Source: Leishmania martiniquensis
Taxonomy: Eukaryota > Euglenozoa > Kinetoplastea > Trypanosomatida > Trypanosomatidae
Assembly: GCF_017916325.1 (NCBI RefSeq)
Contig: NC_090167.1
Location: 1,465,001-1,525,000 of the forward strand
DNA length: 60,000 nucleotides
Direction of reading: 5' to 3'
The position numbers were made by a program, and so were the translations under genes. Positions within the stretch are counted from its first letter, which is position 1, and each line of letters opens with the position of its first letter. The notes below the pieces were generated by a model. That model saw nothing but the letters and a program-made list of their open reading frames with translations, had not been told where the DNA came from and did not search any database. This document shows, one piece after another, positions 38,644-47,997 of this stretch.

Positions 38644-39210
38644 ATGAGCGGCACAGAGCGTCTCACGGACGCCTTCTGGCTCCAGTTTCAGTGGGTTCCA
38701 GTGCTCATCACCGACCGGAGTCACCACACGAGCGGTGAACGGAAGCGTTGCGCATTGTTTGCGGTAATGCATGTAGCGTTCCTGCTTGTCCTATTTGGCC
38801 ACTTTCTGAGCATCGTTGTCTCATGGGCTCTTGCCTTTATTATGCAGGCCGGAGCGATGGGGCTGTGCCTGATGCACCTCGCCATGCTGGAGGAGTACGC
38901 GGACCGTATGAACAACGCACTGGAGCTGGAGCACGTGGTCAACCCTTTCATCGTTGGTGGGGTCGCCGTGCGCTGCTTTGCTTGTCTGCAGTGCATTCTG
39001 ACTCGCTCGTGGTTGCTTTTCCTCGCTGGGAGCGTAGAAATTCTATACGACCTCTACGTCGCACAGCAGCGTTCGCTGCTCATTGACGGGACGACGATTT
39101 GGAAGGAGATCAGGACGTATCGCATCGATGGGCGTATCCGTTTAGGGTACCAGGTAGTGATGGTGGTGGCCTCTGTTCTGTACCTTCTCTTCTCCATTTT
39201 TACCATGTAG
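38644..39210 (+). CDS. Cornichon/Erv14-like cargo receptor (copy 2)
   Basis: A 188-residue membrane protein with the same layout as copy 1: hydrophobic pairs at about 38-52 and 54-79, then VNPF at 99-102, another hydrophobic pair at 105-130, and DGTTIWKEIRTYRIDGR at 148-164 standing in the place of the cornichon DA-x-x-IFR-x-L block. It ends with a hydrophobic helix (169-186). Identity with copy 1 is low by eye, so the duplication is old. Loss of several consensus residues (DG instead of DA, KE for R) leaves it uncertain whether it binds the same cargo. The longer open frame begins at 38221 with no good start. Confidence 0.75.
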   Translation: MSGTERLTDAFWLQFQWVPVLITDRSHHTSGERKRCALFAVMHVAFLLVLFGHFLSIVVSWALAFIMQAGAMGLCLMHLAMLEEYADRMNNALELEHVVNPFIVGGVAVRCFACLQCILTRSWLLFLAGSVEILYDLYVAQQRSLLIDGTTIWKEIRTYRIDGRIRLGYQVVMVVASVLYLLFSIFTM

Positions 39211-40282
39211 CGAGGCAGAGAGAGGGCCGCTCGGTGGCGACCTGCTGAGCGCACTCGAGATGCTCTGGACATGTTTTTGTGTGCGAAGGGCGACGATGGA
39301 AGCGGCGTGACAGCGTAGCGACCGTCTCTTCTGTCCACGTCCTCTGTGTATAAGGCTCGGTCATACTGCTGGGCACAGCACCGGACGAAATGTCGCACCG
39401 CGCACCCCTGCGAACGACACAGAAAAAGGTCCTCGTCAATACAGAGAGGGCGCGGGGGACTGCAAAAGGTGTGCGCTGAATACGCTTGAGGCAGAAAACG
39501 GGGGGACTTGGTAAGGCATTCACTGTTAAAAAAAACTGAGCACCATCGCCACCAGATGCGGGCTGCGAATCGCACATAGGTCTCTTCCGAATGTGTGCGC
39601 TGCTGTCTGTCCTCTGCACTCGTCCTTGAACTCCTTTTTTTTTAAGTTGCCTTGTCGGCCTGTCTATCTCTGTAGAAGCATCGCGCCTCCGTTGTCCTCC
39701 TGCTCTCTCTCTCCTCTTCTTTTCACTGTCTCGCCCTCTTCCGCACTGCGCAACGGACACCCCATGACTGGCCCAAAACGAACGCGAGACACGGAATCTC
39801 CGTGCAGCTGTCAGTTGTGCGCCTTTCTGCAACAGACTCGATATGCAATCGCTTCGGCCTCCCGTCGTTCCCCTTATGCACGCCGGACTCTGCCAACCCG
39901 TTGCCTTAGAGCATTTTCTCCATCTCCATCTCTCTTTTTTTCTTCTTCTCGCGCCAGCTGTCGCCCTTCGCCGCGGCACCACAGCGAAAACGCCTCCATC
40001 GGCCGGCTTAGCCGACAAAGTGAAGAGACCACACGTACGCAGTTTCTCTTTCTTGTTTTTTTTCTTACGCGCTGGTCTACACTCCCCTCACGGCAGTGAT
40101 CGCTATCCCAAACTAAAGCTGCTTTCGGCCTCTGCTCTGTCAGATTTACTGTGTGCGAGTGTACCCCTCCCCCTCCTGCCTCTATACGCTCTTACGCGAG
40201 AGCGTTGAGGCGGCGAAAATTCAAAGCTGGTCACCGGGGTATTGATGCCATCTTGCATCCTGTGTGTTCGGGTGCCTTCGTC
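39211..40282. other. Intergenic region, 1.1 kb
   Basis: 3' UTR of the second cornichon-like gene and 5' region of the next. CT-rich runs occur at about 39690-39740 and 39915-39955. No gene recognised. Confidence 0.7.
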
Positions 40283-41260
40283 ATGAGCAGCATCTACCGA
40301 TGCACCGTCTGCGGACGGCTGACAGCGATGTCTTTGTGCCCTCGGTGCGAGGCGGGCACAGAGCGCTACACCCCAACACTGGAAGAGATGCACGCAGCAG
40401 CAGTTAGCTGCTATGGCACTTCAGGAGCAGCGTGTACCACTTCCACAGCGATATCGTTGACGGTCGCCGACATCAACGCCCTTGCGAGGCAGAACGGTGC
40501 CGTTTCTGCAAGTGCAGCCATCAGCCAACACGCTGCAGCGACTTCGCGCTCGGTGGCGGAGCTGCAGGTCATGGTGGTGTCCCTCTTGGAGGAGAATGTG
40601 GCGCTGCGTGATGAGGTGCAACGTAATCGGCGACAAATGCTGCGCTCCGCCAGAGACGTCAGAGAGCTGCATGCGGCGTACAAGCTGATGCGGCAGAAGG
40701 ATTTGGACGGTACGGGCGGGCTGAAGGGTGGAAGTCAGGGGCCCAGGGGAGTGGGCGAGGTCGAGAACCCCGACCAAGAGCTCATGGGTGCGGCGTTGCA
40801 ACAACCGCAAGGTGTAGCGGCGGAAACGGTGACTTGCCCATCATCGGAGGACTCTTCCGTGCCGCCGAAAGTGCCCACCGAGTCTCAGACATCGGCGGAG
40901 GACGTGGCGGCACTTCACGCTGAGGTGTCGCGCCTGCAAAGCGCGCTCGCCCTCAAGACGCAGCAGCTGGATGACTTGTGGGAATACGCCGAGTGCGCCG
41001 AGAAACAAGTGCAGGATCTCCTCCAGAGGCTCGGTCACGTGCAGGGCATTCTGCACGAGGAGAGCCAAAACTCTGCGCGGCTCTCTCGACACCTCGAAAA
41101 TGTCGAGAATTCTCCAGAGGACATCGGGTCTTTCATCTCCTTGCGCGACCGATCCAGCGCACCGCAGCGGACCCCGTCCAACTCTACCACCCAGTCACCG
41201 TTTGCCAGTGTGGGGCAGCGTGAGTGCTTGAAGCGTTCTGCGATCGCTCACGGCGGCTGA
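40283..41260 (+). CDS. Zinc-ribbon and coiled-coil protein, function unknown
   Basis: A 325-residue protein. The N-terminus carries a compact zinc-ribbon motif: Cys7, Cys10, Cys19 and Cys22 (CTVCG and CPRC, CxxC-x8-CxxC). Two coiled-coil stretches follow: about 90-139 (VAELQVMVVSLLEENVALRD onward) and about 205-277 (AALHAEVSRLQSALALKTQQ onward), separated by a Gly/Pro/Ser-rich linker. The C-terminal 45 residues are Ser/Thr-rich. No family name recognised; a scaffold or cytoskeletal role is possible. The first ATG lies at 40283; the upstream open frame (from 40151) has no ATG in phase. Confidence 0.8.
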   Translation: MSSIYRCTVCGRLTAMSLCPRCEAGTERYTPTLEEMHAAAVSCYGTSGAACTTSTAISLTVADINALARQNGAVSASAAISQHAAATSRSVAELQVMVVSLLEENVALRDEVQRNRRQMLRSARDVRELHAAYKLMRQKDLDGTGGLKGGSQGPRGVGEVENPDQELMGAALQQPQGVAAETVTCPSSEDSSVPPKVPTESQTSAEDVAALHAEVSRLQSALALKTQQLDDLWEYAECAEKQVQDLLQRLGHVQGILHEESQNSARLSRHLENVENSPEDIGSFISLRDRSSAPQRTPSNSTTQSPFASVGQRECLKRSAIAHGG

Positions 41261-42861
41261 GGTGGGGTCGCTGCCGTAGACAAGTGCGTTGACGAGGGAT
41301 CGTCGGTTCACTTCTTTTGCTCTGGTCGCTCACCGCGCTGCGCCTCACTCGTAGGCTGACAGCGCCTCCCCCCAACCACCACCACCACCACTCACCTCCG
41401 ACTCTGCGGGGGCATTACACAAGTATCACCTCGGAAACAAAGGGGGAGAGGGGACGGTGAAAGGGATGTCGTGTGGAAAGGGCATTGACTACGGTGGAGG
41501 TGGAGAAGTTGTGTATCCGGCACTGATGACGGAGCGAATGTTTCTCCGCCCCTCTTCCGTGCTGGGCTAATCTCACACTCCTCACCTTTTCTGGCGGTCT
41601 GGTGGATCTGAGCAGCATGAGGCGTACGTTTGTTTGGGCCTCGCTGCATCACCCACGCCGCCATGTCTTCTTCACTCGCTCACTGGGCTCTGCCTTGAGA
41701 GGCGCGTAAGGCGCAGCATAAGTGGGCGAGGGGCGTTTGTCAGCGAGTGCCTGGATGCGGACCTCTTCCGATTGTGCTCATCGGTTACTGTCTTTGATTC
41801 ACGTTTTGGCTCCACCACGTCTCGCTTGGACGCCAACTGGCAGCCGGGCGGTGTGCGGTAGACGTCTTGGTGAGCCTTTCAACATGTCCTCCCTTTTTTT
41901 CTCTCTGTCGTCTGTGCGTTGTGTATTCTCACTGTCTTCACCCTTCTGTACTGTGACAAGTCTTCCTGAGGGCCATGAGGGCACTACTGCAGAGCGTTTC
42001 GGGTTGTTTCCACTGAGCTGTCCCGCTGCCGTCATCGGAGGTGGTGGTGGGTTTAACGTGGGCAGGCTAGTAGGATGGGCGGCTCTCGACCGCCGCGGCG
42101 CACTGTCGCGAGAGGGAGCGCTTTCGCCGTCAAAGAAATTCAAGGAACAGAGGGGATCAGGCTGCAGTTGCCGGTGATCTTCTCCCGCCCTCCCTCCTGT
42201 CCTCCACCCCAAACGACTGGGCCCAGTTGAATGCGGTGGCGCTCTCGAGGAGAGAGGAAACACCACCGTTGGAGGGTAGATGGGCACCCCTGCGCAACTA
42301 GGCGCGCCCGTCTTTCAAGCACGTGTCCGCGTCGAGTGATGTTGTCGCTGGACGGCAGAGAGAAAGGTGGAGTGCTCAATAGGCGATGTAAGTGGCTCAT
42401 CTCTATGGTTGTGGTCCTGCTGTCTCTCTGTCGGTGCTCTCTTGTGGAGGTCTTGGCTCTGCGCATGCTGTGTCAGCCGAAGGCATCTTCCCCCACTTCC
42501 CTTCCAGGAATACCGCGTGAAGATGCCCATCGCCTGCCTCTCCTCTCTCTCTCCTTCGCTCGCAAATATGAATAATCGCTCCCTTCAAACAAACATTCTC
42601 TTCTGTAACACCGAACTCTGCTCGCACACGTTTTTATCCTGCGCCACCCACGTCACCAAAGGCACAAACGCTCTCACAGCAGACACAGAGACCACGAAGA
42701 GCAGCTCGTGCGCTCTTTCCAGACATTACCGCTGCACGAGGAGGCGGCGTGTGTGTTGCGTCTGCCTTTCCCCTCTTTTTTTTTCGCCTCAGGAGACACA
42801 CTGGCCTTCTCACGTGCGGATCCTCCTCTTAATCTCATTCGGCCCACTCTCCTCTCCACAC
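41261..42861. other. Intergenic region, 1.6 kb
   Basis: Mixed sequence at first; pyrimidine-rich blocks near 42530-42560 and 42755-42790 lead to the acceptor of the NF-X1-type gene. The frame open from 42367 to 42861 is in phase with that gene but lies before the likely splice site and lacks protein-like composition. Confidence 0.7.
42791..42792 (+). promoter_or_regulatory. Predicted spliced-leader acceptor AG for the NF-X1-type gene
   Basis: Strong context: cccctctttttttttcgcct cag. Predicted 5' UTR 69 nt with no ATG before 42862. Confidence 0.65.
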
Positions 42862-45738
42862 ATGGCCTCGCACACCGGCTCGAGCCTCTATGAGGGGATC
42901 GCGCCTCTCGCTTCCCAAGCAGAAGACTTCATCACCCGCTGTTTCTATGGCAAAGCAGGCGACGAGTCGCGCCAGCGTGCCTTCGCGCTGGGGTTGCAAT
43001 CGCCGCTGTGGCTCTGGACGCTTCAGCAGGTCACTCGCGATGCTGGTGTACCAAAGGGGATGCGTAAGATAATGCACCTGATTCATTGGATGCACCGCCA
43101 CGGCGCGGAGTCTCGAAGCATTGCTGTTCTCGTGCCGTTCTCGTGGAAGGCAATGCTCCAGCAAGAGCTCGAGCAGCATAGCGCTCAGGGGGAGATGAAA
43201 GAGCGTCCCGTTCTTCTTGCCCACCACGAACTGCCGGCCATCAACAAGCGCGACAACACCAAGTACCGCTACCGAGTAGTTCTTTACTTGATGGATGCGC
43301 TTCCACGGAATTTGAAGGTATCGTCGCCGCTGCTGGCCAGTGAGGAGCTCTTTGTGTCCGAGGCAATGGGCGCGGCGATGGATGCGTTTGTACTGTGCGC
43401 GGATGCGGGGTGGATGGCACCGCAGTTGCAGGCGAAGTGGTACAAGATGTTTGTCAGCAAGCTGGAGGATGTCCGCGCAGTCATCTCTTTCGACGCCACT
43501 ACGACGACGCAGGCAGCCATGGAGGTGGCATCCGCGTACTTTCCCTCACTAGTTGGTCCGACGATCCCTCTCTGTTGCAGCAGACACCCGAATCAGCGAC
43601 AGCTTGAGTACGGCCTCGCGCACATAGAGCCTTGCTGCAAGCACCTTTGCCTGCGCCCGCACGCGTGCCACCACCCCGAACACGTGTGCACGCGCACCTG
43701 CCACTCCGAGGACGGCCACCTGACGTGCTCCTACGCGTGCGGTGCCACCCTCTCATGTGGTCACAAGTGTCTCCTGGAGTGTGGTGCTCCCTGCAACTGC
43801 TTTGAGGTGATCGAGGTACAGCTGAAGTGCTCGCATGAGAAGCTGCTGGGGATGAACAGAGAAACGCTCGAGCCGATTTATGCGGAGGTGCGGCACGTCT
43901 ATAAAGGCGTGTGCGGTGACGCCCAGCTACCATGCGCCGTATCCTACGAGACGGAGTGCGCGCGGTGCCTGGGCATCTTCACAGTGTCGTGCTTCGAGGC
44001 ACAGGAGCAGGGCCACTCGCTGGCCCACAAGACCCTGATTTGTGCCGCGTGCAAGCGCCGCGAACGCGAGCTTCGGGCGAAGCTTCTTGGCGAGCTCCTC
44101 ACTGGTGTCGAGCTGCAGAAAAAGAAGGTCAAGGCGGAGCTGCAGCGATCGCTGCATCACCAGCGCAAGGCGGCAGCGCAGGGCCTTTTTCGGCCAGGCA
44201 CCCGCGTGGAGATCATTGACGCAGCCAAGTGCGTGCCGCCGCTCTTTGCAGAGGACGACTTCCCGGGCATTGAGTTTGTGGACATGGAGGCACCAACATT
44301 TTTCCAGGAGATGGAGGGGGCCTACGGCACCTTTGTCAGCAACCATGTGGATGTCATGGACCGTAGCGAGGTCCGCAATCTTGTCCGGCTCCCTAGCGGC
44401 AAACATGTGTTGGTGACGGATGGTGGGCTGCGCATGATTCAGGCGCTGACAAGCAACATCACATACTCTGCGCCGCTCATGTTGTGCTTCAAAGGAAGAG
44501 ACGACGGCGCCGCGGACGGGGCGGCGCTCGACAGCGCCGAGTTCGCGGCCGCCAAAACGATGCTTCACGGTGTGTACTACCTCGCTCAGCCTGTGGCATG
44601 TGACGAGGTCGTTGGAGCAGAGGTGCTCACGGACAAGGTCGTGCGCGTCGTGGACCTCGATCCGCTGTGTGCCAAGAACGTCGTAGCGGAGTGCGAGCTT
44701 CATCGCGTCTACGAGCGCGCGAACGAAGACATCGGCGATAAATGTAGCGACCCCGCTCATGCTGGCAGCGAACTGACAGAATCACCGAACGGGACACCAA
44801 AGCGGCGCCGCCTCGAACTGGGCGCGGCAGATGTGTCCCGCTACGAGTGCGCGGAGCAGATTGTGCGTCTCTCCGTCCCCATTTCGGCTCTGGAGCCGAT
44901 GCCTGGTATTGTGGAGGGCAAATCGGTGTTCGTCAATGCCCCAGAGAGGCAAGTGCGCCACCCACACGACCTGGTCAAGATCGAGGTGATGCTGCGCAGT
45001 CTCGCCGGCTTTTCCTTACCCACTGACGCGCACTTGACCGGCGCGCCTGTCGACCCTGACACTCCGTATTCTCTGTTAAAGGTGGTGAATCCTCCTTTGA
45101 ACTGCGAGGCGGCGCGCGGCCCTTGCGCAGTGCTCAAGTGCGGTGATGCGCGTGTGTTGATTTGTGCCAGCACCGATAAGCTTCCGCATCGTCGTGGTGG
45201 TTGCGGCCACCGCAATGGGGACCGCAGGCCGCCCAACCGAGAGGCGCGCGCTTCGCCGACTGCTGGGTCATCCATGCGACTCGTCGTGGTGCCTTTTGTC
45301 TTTACGGTCGGCGATGAGCTCGCTGAAGCGGAGGGGGCGCTAGATGCGGCAGCGCAGAAGGCGTTCGAGCAGCGTCTGCAGACGGAGTTGACAACCTTGA
45401 GCGAGGAGCTTGCCTTGCGCCACGAGGAGGAGGCGTTTCACGCGCAGCAGCAGATGCCAGAGGTTACCCAGGCAATGATGGCCGCTGATCTGCATGCCTA
45501 CAGCATTCCAATCCCGCTGCCAACCGCCGCCGACGTGGCAGCCGCCCGGCAGAGAGCCATGGAACTGCCTGTAGGGACACCCATCGCTAGTCGTCTCGCG
45601 CACGCCAAAGACAAGCTTCTCTGCAAGCAAGAGACTCTGCAGCTGCCGCAGTGGGTGACGGCAATGACGGAGAGGGCTCGCAAAGAAAAGGAGTCGGACG
45701 CGCAGCATGTCAAATACATTCGCTCTTTGCATCGATAA
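42862..45738 (+). CDS. NF-X1-type zinc-finger protein
   Basis: A 958-residue protein. The N-terminal 235 residues are an uncharacterised, probably folded region. From about 237 to 312 there is a dense Cys/His cluster: CCKHLC, HACHHPEHVC, TCSYACGATLSCGHKC, LLECGAPC. The CGHKC-x3-C spacing is that of NF-X1 zinc fingers, though few repeats are complete. A second Cys-rich part (CGDAQLPC, CARCLG, CAACKR) extends to about 400. The long C-terminal half lacks a recognisable domain; there is a charged helical stretch near 405-440 and a Glu/Gln-rich helix near 810-880. NF-X1 fingers occur in RNA-binding helicases such as ZNFX1 and in E3-like transcription regulators, but no helicase or RING is seen here. 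The ATG follows a strong predicted acceptor. Confidence 0.8.
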   Translation: MASHTGSSLYEGIAPLASQAEDFITRCFYGKAGDESRQRAFALGLQSPLWLWTLQQVTRDAGVPKGMRKIMHLIHWMHRHGAESRSIAVLVPFSWKAMLQQELEQHSAQGEMKERPVLLAHHELPAINKRDNTKYRYRVVLYLMDALPRNLKVSSPLLASEELFVSEAMGAAMDAFVLCADAGWMAPQLQAKWYKMFVSKLEDVRAVISFDATTTTQAAMEVASAYFPSLVGPTIPLCCSRHPNQRQLEYGLAHIEPCCKHLCLRPHACHHPEHVCTRTCHSEDGHLTCSYACGATLSCGHKCLLECGAPCNCFEVIEVQLKCSHEKLLGMNRETLEPIYAEVRHVYKGVCGDAQLPCAVSYETECARCLGIFTVSCFEAQEQGHSLAHKTLICAACKRRERELRAKLLGELLTGVELQKKKVKAELQRSLHHQRKAAAQGLFRPGTRVEIIDAAKCVPPLFAEDDFPGIEFVDMEAPTFFQEMEGAYGTFVSNHVDVMDRSEVRNLVRLPSGKHVLVTDGGLRMIQALTSNITYSAPLMLCFKGRDDGAADGAALDSAEFAAAKTMLHGVYYLAQPVACDEVVGAEVLTDKVVRVVDLDPLCAKNVVAECELHRVYERANEDIGDKCSDPAHAGSELTESPNGTPKRRRLELGAADVSRYECAEQIVRLSVPISALEPMPGIVEGKSVFVNAPERQVRHPHDLVKIEVMLRSLAGFSLPTDAHLTGAPVDPDTPYSLLKVVNPPLNCEAARGPCAVLKCGDARVLICASTDKLPHRRGGCGHRNGDRRPPNREARASPTAGSSMRLVVVPFVFTVGDELAEAEGALDAAAQKAFEQRLQTELTTLSEELALRHEEEAFHAQQQMPEVTQAMMAADLHAYSIPIPLPTAADVAAARQRAMELPVGTPIASRLAHAKDKLLCKQETLQLPQWVTAMTERARKEKESDAQHVKYIRSLHR

Positions 45739-45925
45739 GAGCGCTGATGGTGCGCGCATGCCTCTTAAGAGGGTATCGTGGTGCGTCCGGGCGCTGAAGT
45801 GGGGGGGGCGGGGGGCGAGTGAGAGAGGAATGGGACGATGGGCGGAGCGCTGTTTGATCTCCTCTTCTCGCCCATCACTGCTTCGCTGCTATGCCGTGTG
45901 CGTTCGTCCCCGTCTCTCTTTACCG

Positions 45926-45964
45926 AGTGTGTTTGTGCGTGTGTGTGTGTATGTGTATGTGTGG
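45926..45964 (+). repeat. GT-rich microsatellite
   Basis: Imperfect GT/TATG tract about 190 nt after the NF-X1-type stop codon. Confidence 0.88.
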
Positions 45965-46239
45965 GTACCGCTCTCTCCGCGTAGGGGTGGGGACGCTGCT
46001 CGCGCTCTCCCACGAAAGCGGGAGGGGTGAGCGACCAAGCGGTGCCGGCAGCGTAGATGACTGCGATGGCAGGCACGCACGCCTAAGCTGCTGTACGCAT
46101 AGGGTGTCGCAGGGTGCGCACTGCATGCCGGCTCCCCTTCTCTCGTGCACACCCAACGAAAAATGGAAAACCAAATGACATGGGAAAACAAAAGGAAACC
46201 GTCACGCGCCGGCAGGTCTGCCATTGTTAGCCAATCGTT

Positions 46240-46268
46240 GTGCTGTGTGTGTCCGTGTGTGTGTGTGC
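46240..46268 (+). repeat. GT-rich microsatellite
   Basis: Second GT tract in the same interval, interrupted by cc. Confidence 0.85.
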
Positions 46269-47372
46269 GCGCATGTGCTGTGTGGGTATGGGTGGGCGCG
46301 TATACGTGCATATGTGTTGAGCGGCCTCGCCCAGCGCAGCCACCCCTACTGGTTTTCCTGCTTGCACTCGCGCGTAGTCGAGGGAGTACTGTGCCTGTGA
46401 AGAGGATGAAGGATGCAGGTGTGCGCAGCAAGTCCTTTTCTTGACCGAAGGCCTCAGTCGCTGACGAAAGCGAACTGCTTTCTCGGTCGCAGGCGTCGCC
46501 GCTCCTGCGAGGGTGCGAATAGACATGCGCGCACACACATATACAAAAGCGCGTCCCCAGACCCTTCTTCTCCCCCTTCTCACTCGCCTCTCTTTGACCT
46601 CTTTTGCTAAATTATTAATCTTTGACTCGCATGCTCTCCTCGTCGTTGCTGATGTCCCGCTGATGGGACGCCTGACTTGGCTGATTCTTTTTTTTTAATG
46701 TGCCGCGTATGTGAGGGGACGTTGGCGACAACTCCATACGGTGTGGCCCGCGCCACCCTCCTATCAGGATTCCCACTTCGGTGTAGATCGATCGCCGTAC
46801 AAACACGCGGGCATACACGCGCATGGCTTGCTGTAGAAGGCCCATCTGTGCCGCACACACGCACGTGCGACTGAACCGATCACTACATGGCTCGTCATAG
46901 AAAAATGCCTCCTATGCCGTTTATTTTGCTAGCTGCACACCCCGCGTGACAGACCTGCTGAGTGGCTAGCTGTCCGTCTACCTCATTCTGCACTTCTTGT
47001 GATCGTGTGTGTGTGTGCTGCTCTTCTCTCTGCCTTCGCTTCTACCATGCAATCAAGCCTGTGATGTGCTCTGTTGCGTCGCGCGAGGGAGGCGCTGGGG
47101 GGAGGGGAGAGTACAAAGGCACAGTGAATGGGGGGGCAATGCGTTCTCCCCCTCCGGACCTGGGTGTACTCGTTCGACGTCTGCATCGACTAAGAGAGCT
47201 TCTGAACAAGTTACTGCCGCCTCTGACAGGCGCACGTTCCTCTACTGCGTTGACGGGCATTTCTCCTGCTCTCATGTAAGCGGGGGTAGGGCGAGCGAGA
47301 GAGGGCATGCTGTCGTTCTGCAAGCAGAGAAAGCGCAACTTCCGTAGCGCCAGTGGCGATGACGGAGTACGA

Positions 47373-47435
47373 CTGCAACAGTTGCAGAACGCCACCAACG
47401 ATGCGCACCGCCGCGTCGCTTTGCAACTGTTGCAG
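47373..47435 (+). repeat. Nested palindromes forming a possible stem-loop
   Basis: ctgcaacagttgca (47373-47386) and tgcaactgttgcag (47422-47435) are exact 14-nt reverse complements with a 35-nt loop. Each arm is itself close to palindromic (ctgcaac/gttgcag in the first). Confidence 0.85.
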
Positions 47436-47903
47436 CTCTCTTTGGCGGCGGCGAAAGGTGGGAGGATCGCCTGCCTCTCACCCGGCCACGCACGATATGG
47501 TGCATCGATGCTCGAACGTACGCAACCTGCGATGTCACACGCCTTCTTCTAAACCTATGCCTTCTTGCGCGCGCTCTCTCTTTGTACCGCTTTCACCGCT
47601 CACCTTCGTGCTGGCACGTAACCACGTTGTCGCAGTGTGCGCATCACCACCTACCGCCGCCCGCCTTCGTCATTGCACAATTCACCCCCAACATCGCCTT
47701 TGACGCTGTTTTCTTAGTCATATTTGTTTATGGGCTTTCTCACGTGCCCTCTTCTCACCGCCACTCTGCCCTTTTCCTCCATCCTCACTCACCTGTCTGT
47801 GCGAGGTTCTCGCCAGCGATTCACGGCTCCTACTCACCCTATAGCACCACCCTCTCGTACCGCCGTACACCTCTGCGTCCCTTTATTTACTCCTCCCCAC
47901 ATA

Positions 47904-47905
47904 AG
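47904..47905 (+). promoter_or_regulatory. Predicted spliced-leader acceptor AG for the myosin gene
   Basis: AG after ctttatttactcctccccac ata; predicted 5' UTR 92 nt, which would carry the TA tract at 47960-47972. Confidence 0.45.
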
Positions 47906-47959
47906 CGCCCTCAGCATCTGCACCTGCCGGTCAAACGAGTCCGTCACTCGCACAAGCCT

Positions 47960-47972
47960 TATATATATATAT
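47960..47972 (+). repeat. TA dinucleotide tract
   Basis: Pure TA tract ending 25 nt before the myosin ATG, striking in GC-rich surroundings. Confidence 0.92.
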
Positions 47973-47997
47973 CAGGGCCACCCACAGAAAGGGCGCA

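Larger units (their letters stand above)
45739..47997. other. Intergenic region, 2.3 kb
   Basis: GT tracts at 45926-45964 and 46240-46268 in the likely NF-X1 3' UTR; nested palindromes at 47373-47435; pyrimidine-rich runs near 47760-47800 and 47870-47900; and a TA tract at 47960-47972 just before the myosin gene. An 81-codon ATG frame at 47307-47552 overlaps the palindromes and has no recognisable domain. Confidence 0.68.

Noticed and set aside
47307..47552. 81-codon ATG frame upstream of the myosin gene
   Set aside because: Overlaps the nested palindromes, has Gln/Leu/Arg-rich composition and no domain; could be an upstream ORF but unsupported.
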